In this document: one piece after another, positions 21,401-30,300 of the stretch
Numbering within the stretch: position 1 is the stretch's first letter
Layout of the letters: the number at the start of each line of letters is the position of its first letter
Assembly: GCF_000419525.1 (NCBI RefSeq)
Contig: NZ_ATTE01000001.1
Location: forward strand, 3,755,501-3,819,500
Length of the DNA: 64,000 bases
From: Leucothrix mucor DSM 2157
GTDB lineage: Bacteria; Pseudomonadota; Gammaproteobacteria; Thiotrichales; Thiotrichaceae
Reading direction: 5' to 3'
Notes under the pieces: generated by a model
The model's input: only the letters and a program-made list of their open reading frames with translations
What the model was told of the DNA's origin: nothing
The model's database searches: none
Position numbers and translations under genes: made by a program

Positions 21401-24002
21401 CAGCATTAGTCAGCCACCCAGCATGGTTATACACACCACAGCCCGTCGGCCTTGCAAGCACATCAGGAGCGCTAATAGCGAGCACATAGTCTTCTACCTC
21501 ACCATCGCTGGCTCCCGAGGCTGGCGTACTTGCCGTTACAGAGGTATCCGAAGTAAGACGGAAACGCGCAAAGGTACTATCACCAGCACTCAGTGTGAAA
21601 TTCGGATTGCCACCCACCCCATCCAAAGTCCAGATCAGGGAGCCGGCTGCAGAACCACCACTTACGCTAGTGCTGCTATGTTCATCGGCATCAAACGTGC
21701 CATTACCATCAAAGTCGATCCAAGCATGTAGTGTTCCGGTACCAGCAGCGGTAATGTCTGAACTTAAGATTGAATAAGAACTAACAAGGCCAGCGGTCAA
21801 TTTCGGTAAATCAATACCATCATCATCGCTGCCATCCCCATCCGCATTGGCACTTGCGATACTTGCTGTTTCGTCATCTACCGCCGAACCAAGATATAAA
21901 GCGCTGGTGGCATCTTCAATGTGTGAAGCTGTTCCATAGTTTGTTCCACTTGTTGGCGTATCCGAGCAGTCAACCCCAGGGAGATCATAAGCAAAGTGGA
22001 ATCCACCGATGTAACCCAGGTTGATAAATCTAATCAGCACTTCATCATTGGCAGCAACAGACACTTGTCCCGGATTTGTCTGGCTTATCCAACCATTAGG
22101 TCCTCCGCTAGGTGGGTGTGTCGCCCATTGACGCACACCATTAACGTACACCTCGACACCATCATCTACATAGCTGTCCGCGATGTCTGCGATTCGAATA
22201 ACACCGGCTAAATCAATCTTACGTCTGTAATCAATCTGGTAGTAGGCATTACTGTCTGACCAAGTTGAACCAACGTAGCTTGGATGCGGAAGGCTTGGCG
22301 AAGTTGGTGTTTCACCACCATTAGACCATGTTCCTATGGCGTTCCATGTTCCATTCGACGACGTTTGCACCGGATTCTCACCAGTACCCCAGAATGCTTC
22401 ACCACGGAACTCAGCTGCTCCGCTGCCACCTGATCCATTAGTAGGACCGTAGCTTGAGCTGGCAAAACCATTCTGCCCTTGATAATAACTGGCCGCCCAG
22501 TAGCCGCGAGGGAAACTGCGATCTTCAAGTCCATCTGGCGAGATTCCAGTAAAGTCTGAAGCCTGACAGGCCGCAAAAGGCACGTCGGGACTTGCAGGAG
22601 CCGAAGGCAAAAGCGTTATTTCATAATCCTCAACCTCACCATTAGTGGCTAAACCTGTACTAGCCACATTCAGATCACTTGACCAGCGAAAACGAGCATA
22701 GGTAGTTCCAACGGTGGAACTCAAAGCCGGGGTAATAGCAAAGCCAATCCTGCCCAGAGTTAAGTCCGTATCTCCAACACCATTATCCTGAACATTAGTG
22801 AGTAGCTGCTCGCCAAGGTCGGCAAAGTCACCGTCACCATTCCAGTCAATCCAAGCTTGTAACTTACCATTCGTTCCGGAAACGGTTGCACTGACTACCG
22901 TGGCCACTCCTAAAGTCAGCGGAGGTATAACCACGCCATCCTCATCATCAGTCCCATCTAAATCATCACCGGTGCCTTCAGCACCGCCATTGGCTAAATT
23001 CTGAGACTCCGCATCCTGATCAGGAGCTATCACTCCTAACTGCACACCAGCTTCAATGGAATGACTGGCATCGCCATAACTATCCGGAGCATCGCCATAA
23101 TCTGCTGGCTTTACACACACGATATCAGTGCTGTAACTCAGCGTATCCAAGCCATGAGGGTCACGTGCGCCGGCATCGATAGTGCCGCTTTCCACAATAT
23201 GTTTTATCGATACATTACTGACTGGCGAACTTGCGATAAAGCCAAGTGTGTTCTCAATATTTTGTCCTGCAGTAACTGTTCCACGCGTCGTGCCGTTGCC
23301 ATCCACTAAGGTTAGTGATCCCGTTAAGTCATCCCCAAGAAAGGGACCTTTTAAATAGGCTACCAGTTCACCGTCAGCATAGATCTCATAACGAAGTACA
23401 GGGCTGTTAAGGTTCAGTGTGTCAAAAATATCAATCAGATCAAAACTGAAAGCATTAACGGGTGTGGTAAAGTCTATTGATACGGTATAAGAGTCACCTG
23501 CAGTTCCACCCTGCTCCGGGAAGATATAAACTCCGTTACCAGTTTCGCCCGAAAAGAAATTAGCGGCTGTTGTCGTTCGAAATTGAGACAAATTGGTTGT
23601 GACATAGTCTGTACTGAAACGCATTGTTCCGTTATCAAAAGTACCCACACTATTAACCGCAGACCCAGAACCGGTATTACCTGTAAAACTATAATCACTA
23701 TTACCATTGAGTGTGGTTAGAGTGCCTCCCATTTGAGCAACCACATCCTGAAAGCCTGACTCCCTATAGCCCAGTGCATTGGTATTGTTACCAATAGTGT
23801 AGATACTGAGACCATCATCCAGCCAGCTAATAGCGTCACCTGCTGCGTTTATGGAGGCAGGAGGTAAACAATAGCTTTCGAAAGGTGTCGTTGCACCTAA
23901 GGCAGAAGCGCTAGCTAAGGCTAGGTTAACAGCCACTGCTGTTTTAAGAAAAACACGATTTAATCGCCCAAGGCGACTAGTAACTAAGCCACTCATTTTC
24001 AT
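12417..24002 (-). CDS. Giant secreted beta-helix/GEVED/SdrD protein (3861 aa)
   Basis: An 11.6-kb gene for an exported protein with an N-terminal signal peptide (hydrophobic core about residues 18-34, cleavage near ALG|ATT). In approximate order it has: a unique N-domain (40-300), GEVED unit 1 (305-465), a PA14/lectin-like SPDVPFAACQ...GVDCSDTP domain (471-680), GEVED unit 2 (to 835), an SdrD-like domain FEDINYGGGAGRDQ (1035-1200), and a first right-handed beta-helix of NosD-like NVISGN/IGG repeats (1300-1850). GEVED unit 3 follows (2011-2180), then GEVED 4, a second SdrD copy (2555) and a second beta-helix (2835-3135). It ends with GEVED 5 (3285-3440) and the shared C-terminal module (3452-3861). 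Many DxDGNGxxDxDE loops suggest Ca2+ binding. Probable surface adhesin or carbohydrate-binding fibre; no enzyme residues were identified. Confidence 0.82.
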   Translation of the reverse strand: MKMSGLVTSRLGRLNRVFLKTAVAVNLALASASALGATTPFESYCLPPASINAAGDAISWLDDGLSIYTIGNNTNALGYRESGFQDVVAQMGGTLTTLNGNSDYSFTGNTGSGSAVNSVGTFDNGTMRFSTDYVTTNLSQFRTTTAANFFSGETGNGVYIFPEQGGTAGDSYTVSIDFTTPVNAFSFDLIDIFDTLNLNSPVLRYEIYADGELVAYLKGPFLGDDLTGSLTLVDGNGTTRGTVTAGQNIENTLGFIASSPVSNVSIKHIVESGTIDAGARDPHGLDTLSYSTDIVCVKPADYGDAPDSYGDASHSIEAGVQLGVIAPDQDAESQNLANGGAEGTGDDLDGTDDEDGVVIPPLTLGVATVVSATVSGTNGKLQAWIDWNGDGDFADLGEQLLTNVQDNGVGDTDLTLGRIGFAITPALSSTVGTTYARFRWSSDLNVASTGLATNGEVEDYEITLLPSAPASPDVPFAACQASDFTGISPDGLEDRSFPRGYWAASYYQGQNGFASSSYGPTNGSGGSGAAEFRGEAFWGTGENPVQTSSNGTWNAIGTWSNGGETPTSPSLPHPSYVGSTWSDSNAYYQIDYRRKIDLAGVIRIADIADSYVDDGVEVYVNGVRQWATHPPSGGPNGWISQTNPGQVSVAANDEVLIRFINLGYIGGFHFAYDLPGVDCSDTPTSGTNYGTASHIEDATSALYLGSAVDDETASIASANADGDGSDDDGIDLPKLTAGLVSSYSILSSDITAAGTGTLHAWIDFDGNGTFDADEHSSTSVSGGSAAGSLIWTLDGVGGNPNFTLSAGDSTFARFRLTSDTSVTASTPASGASDGEVEDYVLAISAPDVLARPTGCGVYNHAGWLTNAGPYINKQILFGSGDQLRDPYAYANFGKDADGRIITSFGLPNETLSGSIPGKAGTELSEIAVGEPGQKSEYHLTVFRLDGKPGTTDTVKFTSVGGADNIYAWIEDSAGNVLTHANEFIYSVPAAPEPQDGDGEELPLTFTYPADGVVYLYGSLFDPSSYYGKTTVEDYTCPSDLSGVVFEDINYGGGAGRDQASASGVGVNGVTVELYDDTGAYVSSTTTVNDGSTDGTYKFETITDGDYFVRIVNDTVGSTRGGANGSELAVQTFRTDGTTAVTNEVGGRNPAIADDVAYDDASPSTLNTSTFVFTGGTLDGGEAQSLQPITMAGADLTEVDFGFNFDTIVNTNDAGQGSLRQFILNSNLLDNTGLDQVDNAADGATDPAAGVETSIFEIPGSGVQVIEPTTGLPAVTDSFTALDATTQQGASCVAGARTLQVQLDGSNAGVNEQGISIDASDAIIRGFAIGEFSEQGIHGSANADNLVVACNNVGLAADGSTLATNGLHGIWIEDATNITIGGSTDTERNIVSGNTRHGINLDGVNGATVQFNYVGTDESGDSARTNNNEGAQYGGVAAIASATNISILDNLISGNDKISGTSPINATDGIYLYAANTIDIKRNLIGTRADGLAALSNSGHGIYSFNTKNIVVGGSVADRNVISGNGEDGINTRFGTDTVSILSNYIGVAINGTSELGNTDNGIFLADTANAIIGDGTVAGRNVIAGNDISGVRISASGGTTVKGNYIGVDATGMSAIGNSLHGVYVQNSADVVVGGSAANDRNVVSGNGVIGVYMVGATSDTRVENNVVGLLSDGDTIAANGGAGIETSGTNGVVIHDNVASGNGSRGVHLVNSPNTTVTNNLIGLNEAGTADRGNTSYGIDVDTAAVNLAVNGNTIAGNGSTGIRIINGDATNNVITNNRIGVALDGTTGMGNTNGGVLIQSTSGVTVGGSAANESNIIAYNTGDAITVLSSGAKNNTVSRNVMYANTGLGIDLDQDNVTLNDAGDSDSGAGNDGLNFPQFSQITLISGNLTVAGCAPAGATVELFEADVSPTSGSGVSAGSNAFGKTQDYGEGEVFLTAWTMPASGTACALPADADGNDSTGMLAFSQTFALSSLPAGASIVLDDKLTAIATLAGTGTSEFSAIGLVASFDYGDAPLSGTAPSGSGNNNYGITQHAVVSGMSLGSSDPDIDASYQDSALADGDDVNGADDEDGILLPALVAGDTQYSIVSADITAVGSGTLHAWIDFDGNGTFDADEHSSTAISSGTAGTLSWTMDGAGGNPDFSLAGASTTFARFRFTSDASITASTPASIAANGEVEDYAMTILDNTPDVMTRPGVCGGFVSRGWATDAAGILHDNDIRFNSGSAQNDPYAFLALRRQANGKIVTSFGDPDLLETLTGSIPTRAGNNLITTARTDSGHRSEYHATIFRLEGTPGATETVNYDTNGGAEYSAYWVEDAAGNVLSAADFVYTYASGGGIGESFDISVTYPTDGVVYVYSVLFDPTQAYGRPTLLNYTCPTDYSDGLADGLDTPNGTVTASAYGDATHQLLPGIQLGASVTADTASVLAADDASDDAIASFPLLSEAMTSYQIKATDIVATGDGTLSAWIDFDGDGAYQADELATAEVVAGVVQADLDWAFTDIMAAGTSYARFRLTSDTLVDVAGTTGVDERATLAAIDGEVEDYPIPIVEASKLNGIVFEDINYGGGAGRDQASASGVGVNGVTVELYDNTGAFIASTTTANDGTNDGAYEFAGLINGDYHVRVVSDTISSTRSGADGSELAVQTFRTDGTTPVTAEVGGRQPALSDGTAYDIASPSVLNTTSYAFTGGTLDGGQSQSVTPVTLVGADITGIDFGFNFDTIVNTNDAGQGSLRQFILNSNLLTDIPNQNINAGQETSIFMIPDGTGYAGTANHGALDLTAGGLATIATGTGFDAITDHFTALDASTQNGASCSPRTLKVVLDGSSTAAGSGIDGFTITGNNATVRGFSIGGYDRHGINLSGDDALLVCNHVGLDAAGTTATPNTVNGINVSTSVNVQIGDGSAAGMNVLSGNTEQGLFIGVTGAGIVVDTNHMGTTLDGQTALPNGKHGIFAANISTAGATLTVQNNVSSGNTISGLYVINSENLTLTTTNNLLGMAANGTTTLANGGHGLHISGGGTGTFNATITNNTLSGNTQNGVWIANSRMINITNNRIGVDTAGNSAGNNSFGIRILNSADITIGDGTAPGSNIIANNGSDGLYVDGATDAVISRNSLYSNGGLGIDLVSAAADVTLNDANDADTGPNGGLNFPQLTRVVYSGSDLIIQGCAPTGSTVELFEADVSSTSSSGATAGDNSFGKTQDYGEGEVYITSFEEGVDEDSTLAAVNCSGLSDADGNDATGMSPFQWRMALPAGLQVGDKLTATATLTGTGTSEFSAVAIIAGQDYGDAPSRYNTTLASDGARHDVINNVYLGSVKPDVDSDGQPSTAANSDGADEDGIASFGALTISDSSYSVVARVNNSTSNTATLIAWIDFDGNGRFDADEAAIRTVSAGASGSDITLNWSSIPLDIKAGDTYLRVRLTTDSLNNREPDGPKLDGEVEDYPITITTVGVTVSGRVFNDANVNAANDSGEVGVTQLPVVLYDTVNKVCVSTRTDGSGAYAFEDVVPGTYQVYEASRESVPVPRNCGPAFAKNPGSYRSTMDNVREAFIVTTSDITGQDFGDVKLPVFEPDNTGQVLPGNVLFYAHKFTTPAKGSVSFSSVSSGNKSSGWSSIIYRDANCDGTLNQSDGAVPLGTGSLAVDAADNICLINKVYAPANVAANDQYVQNITADFDFENTVAGTLALIVRDVTTALQVVAPALPATPEVVAEPVTPVQAPVEATPTTPYIPETEEVPAQAPVAATPVTPTVGPSRLELRKTVRNISTNSGETDTVNTASPGDILEYRIYYSNTGTGPLTDLVVNDLVPAYTELDGALDCGGVLTGMSCTTSPVGLNGSLQWNFTGAVLGGAGSSVSYRVVIDE
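15500..20900 (-). repeat. Long internal duplication inside the 3861-aa gene (SdrD domain + linker + beta-helix)
   Basis: Two copies of the same domain series lie about 4.5 kb apart. Each begins with FEDINYGGGAGRDQASASG, continues through SELAVQTFRTDGTT and the 20-residue stretch ending in NTNDAGQGSLRQFILNSNLL, and leads into a parallel beta-helix. Copies start near 20890 and 16330. At the protein level the first about 190 residues of each copy are nearly the same, while the beta-helix parts have diverged in length. Confidence 0.75.
21952..22492. repeat. Near-identical 541-bp segment shared by two giant genes, copy A
   Basis: This coding segment (PA14/lectin-like domain, minus strand) matches 28330-28870 at a constant offset of 6378 bp. 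Reading both copies side by side I count only about four substitutions, while the flanking sequence is clearly diverged. This points to recent gene conversion or duplication of one domain. Confidence 0.9.
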
Positions 24003-24004
24003 TC

Positions 24005-24030
24005 TTATTCTTATTCTTATTCTCTTATTC
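24005..24030 (-). repeat. Hexanucleotide microsatellite abutting the start codon of the 3861-aa gene
   Basis: On the plus strand three perfect TTATTC units (24005-24022) are followed by TC and a fourth unit (24025-24030). On the coding strand this is a GAATAA/AAGAATAA purine-rich array ending directly at the ATG (24000-24002). It takes the place where the ribosome-binding site should be; AAGA/AGAG parts of the repeat may serve as a weak one. Confidence 0.85.
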
Positions 24031-24037
24031 TCATGGC

Positions 24038-24059
24038 TCTGGAATTTATACTTTCCAGA
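24038..24059. promoter_or_regulatory. Inverted repeat upstream of the 3861-aa gene (possible operator)
   Basis: TCTGGAA (24038-24044) and TTCCAGA (24053-24059) form 7-bp arms around an 8-bp centre that includes a TATAAA-like -10 element on the minus strand. It lies 36-57 bp upstream of the start codon, so a bound regulator would occlude transcription initiation. No regulator can be named. Confidence 0.4.
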
Positions 24060-24151
24060 TCAAATCTAATGCCAAGATGAGTTTTGCGGAACTACTTCAT
24101 GGCAACTTTCAGTCAACACCAGATAACTCTGTGACACTGTAGGTATTACTT

Positions 24152-24259
24152 CAAAACTAACACCTCCTTCCACAACCAAAGCTGAATAAACACCTCCAAA
24201 TAAGCTTTCCCACACAATATCCACAGGCACAAAAAAGGGGCTGAATAAATTCAGCCCCT
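24152..24259. repeat. Non-coding repeat with terminator, copy A
   Basis: About 108 bp of non-coding DNA that resembles 32666-32774. Shared blocks are CAAAACTAACA, ACCAAAGCTGAA, TATCCACAGGCACAAAAAA and the terminator hairpin, in the same order and at similar spacing, with diverged sequence between them. Confidence 0.6.
24231..24258 (-). terminator. Rho-independent terminator after the 2749-aa gene
   Basis: A hairpin with 9-bp arms (GGGGCTGAA at 24237-24245 and TTCAGCCCC at 24250-24258) and a 4-base loop is followed on the minus strand by six T residues (A-run 24231-24236 on the plus strand). It lies 45 bp after the stop codon. A second copy of this terminator follows isocitrate lyase. Confidence 0.92.
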
Positions 24260-24302
24260 ATTCACACAAACCATCATCCAAAACGGTCAGTGTCCGAACC
24301 GC

Positions 24303-27300
24303 TCAATCATCAACCTTTACCTGATAACTTACCCAAGCACCCGAGCCACCTCTTAACTCCCCGTCAAAAGTCCACTTAAGGCTATCATCCAGCCCCAAAG
24401 GGCTGGCAATACAACTCATCCCACTCGGCGCACTGCCACAATCAGGCGAGCCAGACAGCGACGTATAAGCTGGAACAGTGTCATTGATTACAAGTTCATC
24501 CAACGGCCCGGTTCCGGTATTGCGGTAATAAATCCGGTACTCTAGGATATCACCGGGCGCAGCCGAATTAACGCTCTCAGTCTCGGGACTCCCAACCACG
24601 GAAACGTTCCGCACAGACTTGCGCAACTCTAGGCGGGATGGACCAACGGTAGGCGTTACCGGTGTTGGATCAACCTGTGCCTGAACGGGTGCTTCCGGAA
24701 TCTCAGGAATATACGGCGTAGTTGGTGTTGCAGGAACGGGGTCTTGCTCTGGCGTAACATCTGGCACAGCCACTACCTCAGGAGTGGCGGGTAATGCAGG
24801 CGCTTGTACCTGTTGCGCCGTCGTGACATCCCGGACTATCAGCGCCAAGGTGCCTGCAAACGTATTTTCAAAATCAAAGTCCGCCATGATATTTTGAACA
24901 TACTGATCATTAGCCGCCACATTAGCTGGCGCATAGACTTTGTTAATCAAACAGATATTGTCAGCCGCATCCACCGCCAACGAACCAGTACCCAACGGCA
25001 CGGCTCCATCAGTTTGATTAAGCTTGCCATCACAGTTTGCATCGCGATAAATAATCGACGACCAACCACTGCTGCGATGACCACTGGATAAGCTGCTAAA
25101 GCTCACACTACCGGCGGCTGGCGTGGTGAATTTATGCGCATAGAACAGCACATTACCCGGTAAAATCTGACCCGTATTATCCGGCTCAAAGACGGGTAAC
25201 TTCACATTTCCAAAGTCCTGCTTTGTTATGTCACTGGTGGTGACGGTAAATGCTTCACGTACTTTTTTAGTAGTAGAGCGATAACCACTGGGATCTTTGG
25301 CAAATGCCGGATCACAATTCCTGGGAACCTGCACACTTTCACGCGAAGCCTCATAGACCTGATAAGTCCCGGGCACCACATCTTCAAAGACGTAAGCACC
25401 ACTGCCATCGGTTCGAGTACTCACGCATACTTGATTGACCCTGTCATACAGCACAACTGGCAACTGGGTTACACCCACTTCGCCACTGTCATTAACTGCA
25501 TTCACATTTGCATCATTGAACACACGTCCGCTCACCGTTACGCCAGCGGTGGTAATAGTGATTGGGTAGTCCTCAACCTCACCATCCAGCTTAGCCCCGC
25601 CTGGCTCCCGGTTGCTTAAAGCATCCGTGGTTAACCGTAAGCGCAGATAGCTGTTACCTGCTTTAATATCGAGCGGAATATTTGACCAGTTCAGCTTAAC
25701 ACTGACATTACTGCTACCAGCAGCTATAGCTCTGATCGCCGCCTCATCAGCGTCAAAGCGCCCGTTCCCATCAAAATCAATCCATGCAATCAATGTGGCC
25801 GAGCTCAAAGTGTCATTGCTGGCAGTAACTGAAACGCTGTAAGTACGATCAGAGGTTGTCAGTATCGGTAAAGCACTAACCCCATTTTCATCCGCGTCTT
25901 CATCCGCGTCATCATTCGCTGCCGTTGCAGAAGGCTGTCCATCATCTTCAGTATCCGGGGCATTGGAGCCAAGATATACGCCATTTATCACGCTATGTTG
26001 CGGGCCTGAGCTAGTCTTGTAGGTCGCATAAGTGTCGGGAGCATCGCCGTGGTCCTGAGGGATGCAGCTGACAAATCCGATATTGGCTGAGCCCGCATAG
26101 GTCTGGTACGCCACACGTAGATTGGTTAAACCACTGACCGGCCAGACATAAGCTTCCTGATCATTATTTGGCCCGTCTGAAAGCGTAACAATCTGCTGCA
26201 ACACGTTATTCCATGAAGCAAACAAACTCGGACTATTCGCAGTAGTGGTTAAAGGGCTCTGCGTTTCCCAAAGACTTGGCGCAGGCAACAATCCCAAATT
26301 ATTATTTGAAAAGGTTACTGACTCGTTGGTGGCATCAACATCTCTGACCACCATATAAGTATTCGCCGGTAGGGCTTCACTAAACACAATATCGGCCGTT
26401 GTTGTACCGGTGCCGCTAAGGTCATCAGGATAGTTCAGATTAATACCATATCCCGGAGACCCAAACCGGTCAGAGAAGGTGCTTTGAGTAAAGGCTTTTG
26501 CAGCCGCCGCTGTCCACTTAGCGTTGCTACCCGTCATCGTCGAATTAAACATTACATTCGCGCTAAGCCCTCTCTCAGCCCAGTCAATCGCCCAAGTTGA
26601 ATTTGGATCTGCCGACTGACCGGAGGTATTCATCCAGCTGGTTATACCGTTACATACCGGAGGGGGCGTTCCCGGATTTTGGAGAATGACAGGGTAATCT
26701 TCCACCTCACCATCGGAAGCCTCACCAATTGCTGTCGATACCTCTGTCTGATCTGAAGCAATGCGTAAGCGCGCATAGGTCGTGCCCGTACTTAAGCCCG
26801 ACAATCCGATCCAGTTCAGCGTTGCAGTACCATTAACATTGCAGCGCTCCGGGTAATCCGTATTTCGTTCACCAGCATCGAACTCACCATTTTGATTGAA
26901 ATCAATCCAGCCCGAAACATAAGCCCCCTGATCACTGCAATCCACCTTCAAACGATACTGTGATTGCGTCGTCCAGATTGCCGGAAGCGTGTCATAAGCA
27001 TCTTCATCGTCAGTGCCATTAAGGTCGTCGCCCTTACCATCACTACCGCCATTCGCAGTGTGCTGAGTTTGAGATTCGTTATCCGGTGCAACGCTACCTA
27101 AATAAACGGTCGGTGTTTCCGGAATCTTATGTGCCGCCTCCTGATAGGAGGCCGGAGCATCACCATAATCATAAGGCTCGGCGCACACGACAAACTCAAT
27201 GCCATCACCACCTGCCCCCTCAACACCGACGCCGCTAAAGTCCAGACTCAAACTGTTATAAGTACCATTCACCTGCACCGAACCCATCGCGGTGTAAATA

Positions 27301-30300
27301 GTACTGTCAGCACCTGAAAGCCCTGTCACGCCAATGTCTTGCATAACTTCATTGGGCGTACGCTGAATCATATTACCGGTCACCTCAAAGTGGGTCGTTC
27401 CTGCAAGTCGGGTAAAGGTTGCGGCAGAGTTGGCCGTATTCGGCGTAATGATTGATGAGTTACTCAGCCCCTGCGGAGTGGATGCAGTACTACTACCATA
27501 GCCACCCTGACGGTCAATATGAATGACTGGGTTCTTAACCGGCACACCAAAGCCAAAGGTCAACGTACCCGTTGCTGCATCATCTGCCGCATTCGCCAAG
27601 CGACCGTCTTCCGGCGTGGTATCCCAGCTAAAGACCGTACTTAAGGATGACGTGCCATTGAGCGCAGACAAACTAAAACTACCTGCTGGATTAAGCGCAT
27701 CATTTGGCGCAAACGACCACGAAGCGCCAGCCGCTGCTGCTGTACTTGCCGTGATCTCTACACCCTGAGCGGTGGTAGATTTATACACGCCACCATCCAG
27801 TGCCCAGGTATTACTACAGTAAGCAATGGGTGGCTCGGTTGGTGCAGTCACCGTTTGAGCTACCGTCACCTGATAATCCTCAACCTCACCATCACTGGCG
27901 GAACCTGCCGGAGTACTTAGCGATGCATCACTGCTAAAACGGAATCGAGCATAGGTTGTACCAAGTGTGGAGGCTATCGGAACCGATGCATTCACCACCA
28001 TGGTTTCATCCGCACCGGCGATGCCGTTGGCAATTACCTCGTTGCTGTTATTACCAAACACGCCGTTGCCATCCCAGTCAACCCAGGCATATAACTTACC
28101 GCTACCTGTCACCGGAATGTATAAGGCAGCGCTTTCTTCAGGGGTGAAACTAAAACCCTGCAGACCACTACTCAGGCCGGCATCCGTAAAGACACCATCA
28201 TCATCCGTACCATCGCCGTCAGCATTAACACTGGCGATATTGCTTGTATCATCATCAATAGTTGAGCCAAGGTACACAGAGCTGGACGCATCCTTGATGT
28301 GTAATGCCGTGCCATAACTCGTACCACTGGTTGGCGTATCCGAGCAGTCAACCCCGGGGAGGTCATAAGCAAAGTGGAATCCACCGATGTAACCCAGGTT
28401 GATAAATCTAATCAGCACTTCATCATTGGCAGCAACAGACACTTGTCCCGGATTTGTCTGGCTTATCCAACCATTAGGTCCTCCGCTAGGTGGATGTGTC
28501 GCCCATTGACGCACACCATTAACGTACACCTCGACACCATCATCTACATAGCTGTCCGCGATGTCTGCGATTCGAATAACACCGGCTAAATCAATCTTAC
28601 GTCTGTAATCAATCTGGTAGTAGGCATTACTGTCTGACCAAGTTGAACCAACGTAGCTTGGATGCGGAAGGCTTGGCGAAGTTGGTGTTTCACCACCATT
28701 AGACCATGTTCCTATGGCGTTCCATGTTCCATTCGACGACGTTTGCACCGGATTCTCACCAGTACCCCAGAATGCTTCACCACGGAACTCAGCGGCTCCG
28801 CTGCCACCTGATCCATTAGTAGGACCGTAGCTTGAGCTGGCAAAACCATTCTGCCCTTGATAATAACTGGTCGCCCAGTAGCCACGAGGGAAACTAAGAT
28901 CTTCAATACCATCCGGAGAAATGCCAGCAAAGTTCGCAGCCTGGCAGGCCGCAAAAGGCACATCAGGGCTTGCAGGGCCTAAGGCCGTTACAACTTTAAC
29001 TAAATAATCCTCTAACTCACCTTCAACCACATTATCGGTGGCATTAACAACACTGTTTGGTGACCAACGGAAGCGAGCATAGGTGTCTCCAACGATAGCA
29101 TCTGCTGGAACAGGAACGCTCAACGAAATAGTACCACTGGCTGCTGCAGCATTGGAGAGTTGTGCATCCGTTGCAATCTTTTCAGAAGCATCAAATGCAT
29201 TATTCTTATTCCAGTCGATCCAGGCATTTAGCTTTCCATTCGCGCCAACCACGGGAACATCAATAGTTACTGTACTGCCTGCCCGCAAAGTTGGCAGTAT
29301 TACACCGGCTTCTTCATCCGTTGTTACTACACCGGAAGTATTGTCGTCTCCCGAAGGACCCATCTCAGCATCAGGAGATACAGTACCAATGTAGTGTGAA
29401 CGGATTTCTGGCAGATAATGTGCACCCGCATTAGCATCATTCGTAGCATAAGGTGCATCACCACGGTCAGCACAATTGTCGAAGGAGATCCTAAAATCAT
29501 CCATCGTTACTTTGCCGCCAACCTGAACGGCATCATATAAGACAGCACGAATTTTGTATTCGGTGTCAGGTTTAACGTACATTTCTGTCAGATCACTTTT
29601 AATCCAAGTAAACGTATTTCCACTTTCCGGATCAGTACTTCCATCAACCTGAAACCCTGTATGCAAACGAACTGCCGTTGTGAAGTTATCGTCAGAGATC
29701 AGTAAATCCATCTTATAACTGTCACCGCCGAGCCGCCCTCCATTTTCGGCAAAGCCAGCAAGGACTAGAGTATTGCCAATAGTCGACTGTGTCTGAAGGG
29801 TATATTCAAGATAGTCCCCATTCCTATAAGCACTCTCGAAGTTGCTTTGATTAATACCGCTGATTTCTACATACGTGCTCGCAACAGCGACTGAAATACC
29901 CGAACCGGAAGTAGATGGGTCCGCTCGCGATATATAGTTTGAATCAATGTTTCTTGGGTCAAAGTTGCCCGGGCCATTCTCTGTACTCCACTCAACACGA
30001 CTCTGCCAAAACTGCGTTGAAGGGGATGCAATAGAGCACATCCCGGCAGTCACTTCAGTCGGCAGTGGTATCAAACAGCTAGCGGCCGACAACTCCACAT
30101 TATCCAGAGTAACCTCGGCAGTTTGACCACTGCTGCCTAAGCCATCAACGGTACAAAAGCCTGAAGTATCTGGATTACAAAAGCCGCCGTTGTCCTGATA
30201 AAAATGACCATAGTTGGTAAAACTAATCACAGAGCTGCTGCTATTAGCTGTGAACTCAACCGTATAACTTTTTGTGCCGCTATTACCGGGCACTTCAAGG

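Larger units (their letters stand above)
24003..24302. other. 300-bp intergenic region between giant genes 3861 aa and 2749 aa
   Basis: No gene is seen. Read on the minus strand it holds, in order: the 3' flank of the 2749-aa gene, a rho-independent terminator (24231-24258), a spacer, an inverted repeat (24038-24059) and a hexanucleotide repeat next to the 3861-aa start codon. Possible minus-strand promoter elements are TATAAA within the inverted repeat and a TTGGCA 19 bp upstream; the spacing is long, so this is tentative. Confidence 0.6.

Noticed and set aside
22000-23300. Plus-strand open frames of 60-230 codons inside the giant genes
   Set aside because: They are mirror frames of repetitive Thr/Gly/Asp-rich coding sequence on the minus strand, without ribosome-binding sites or recognisable domains.
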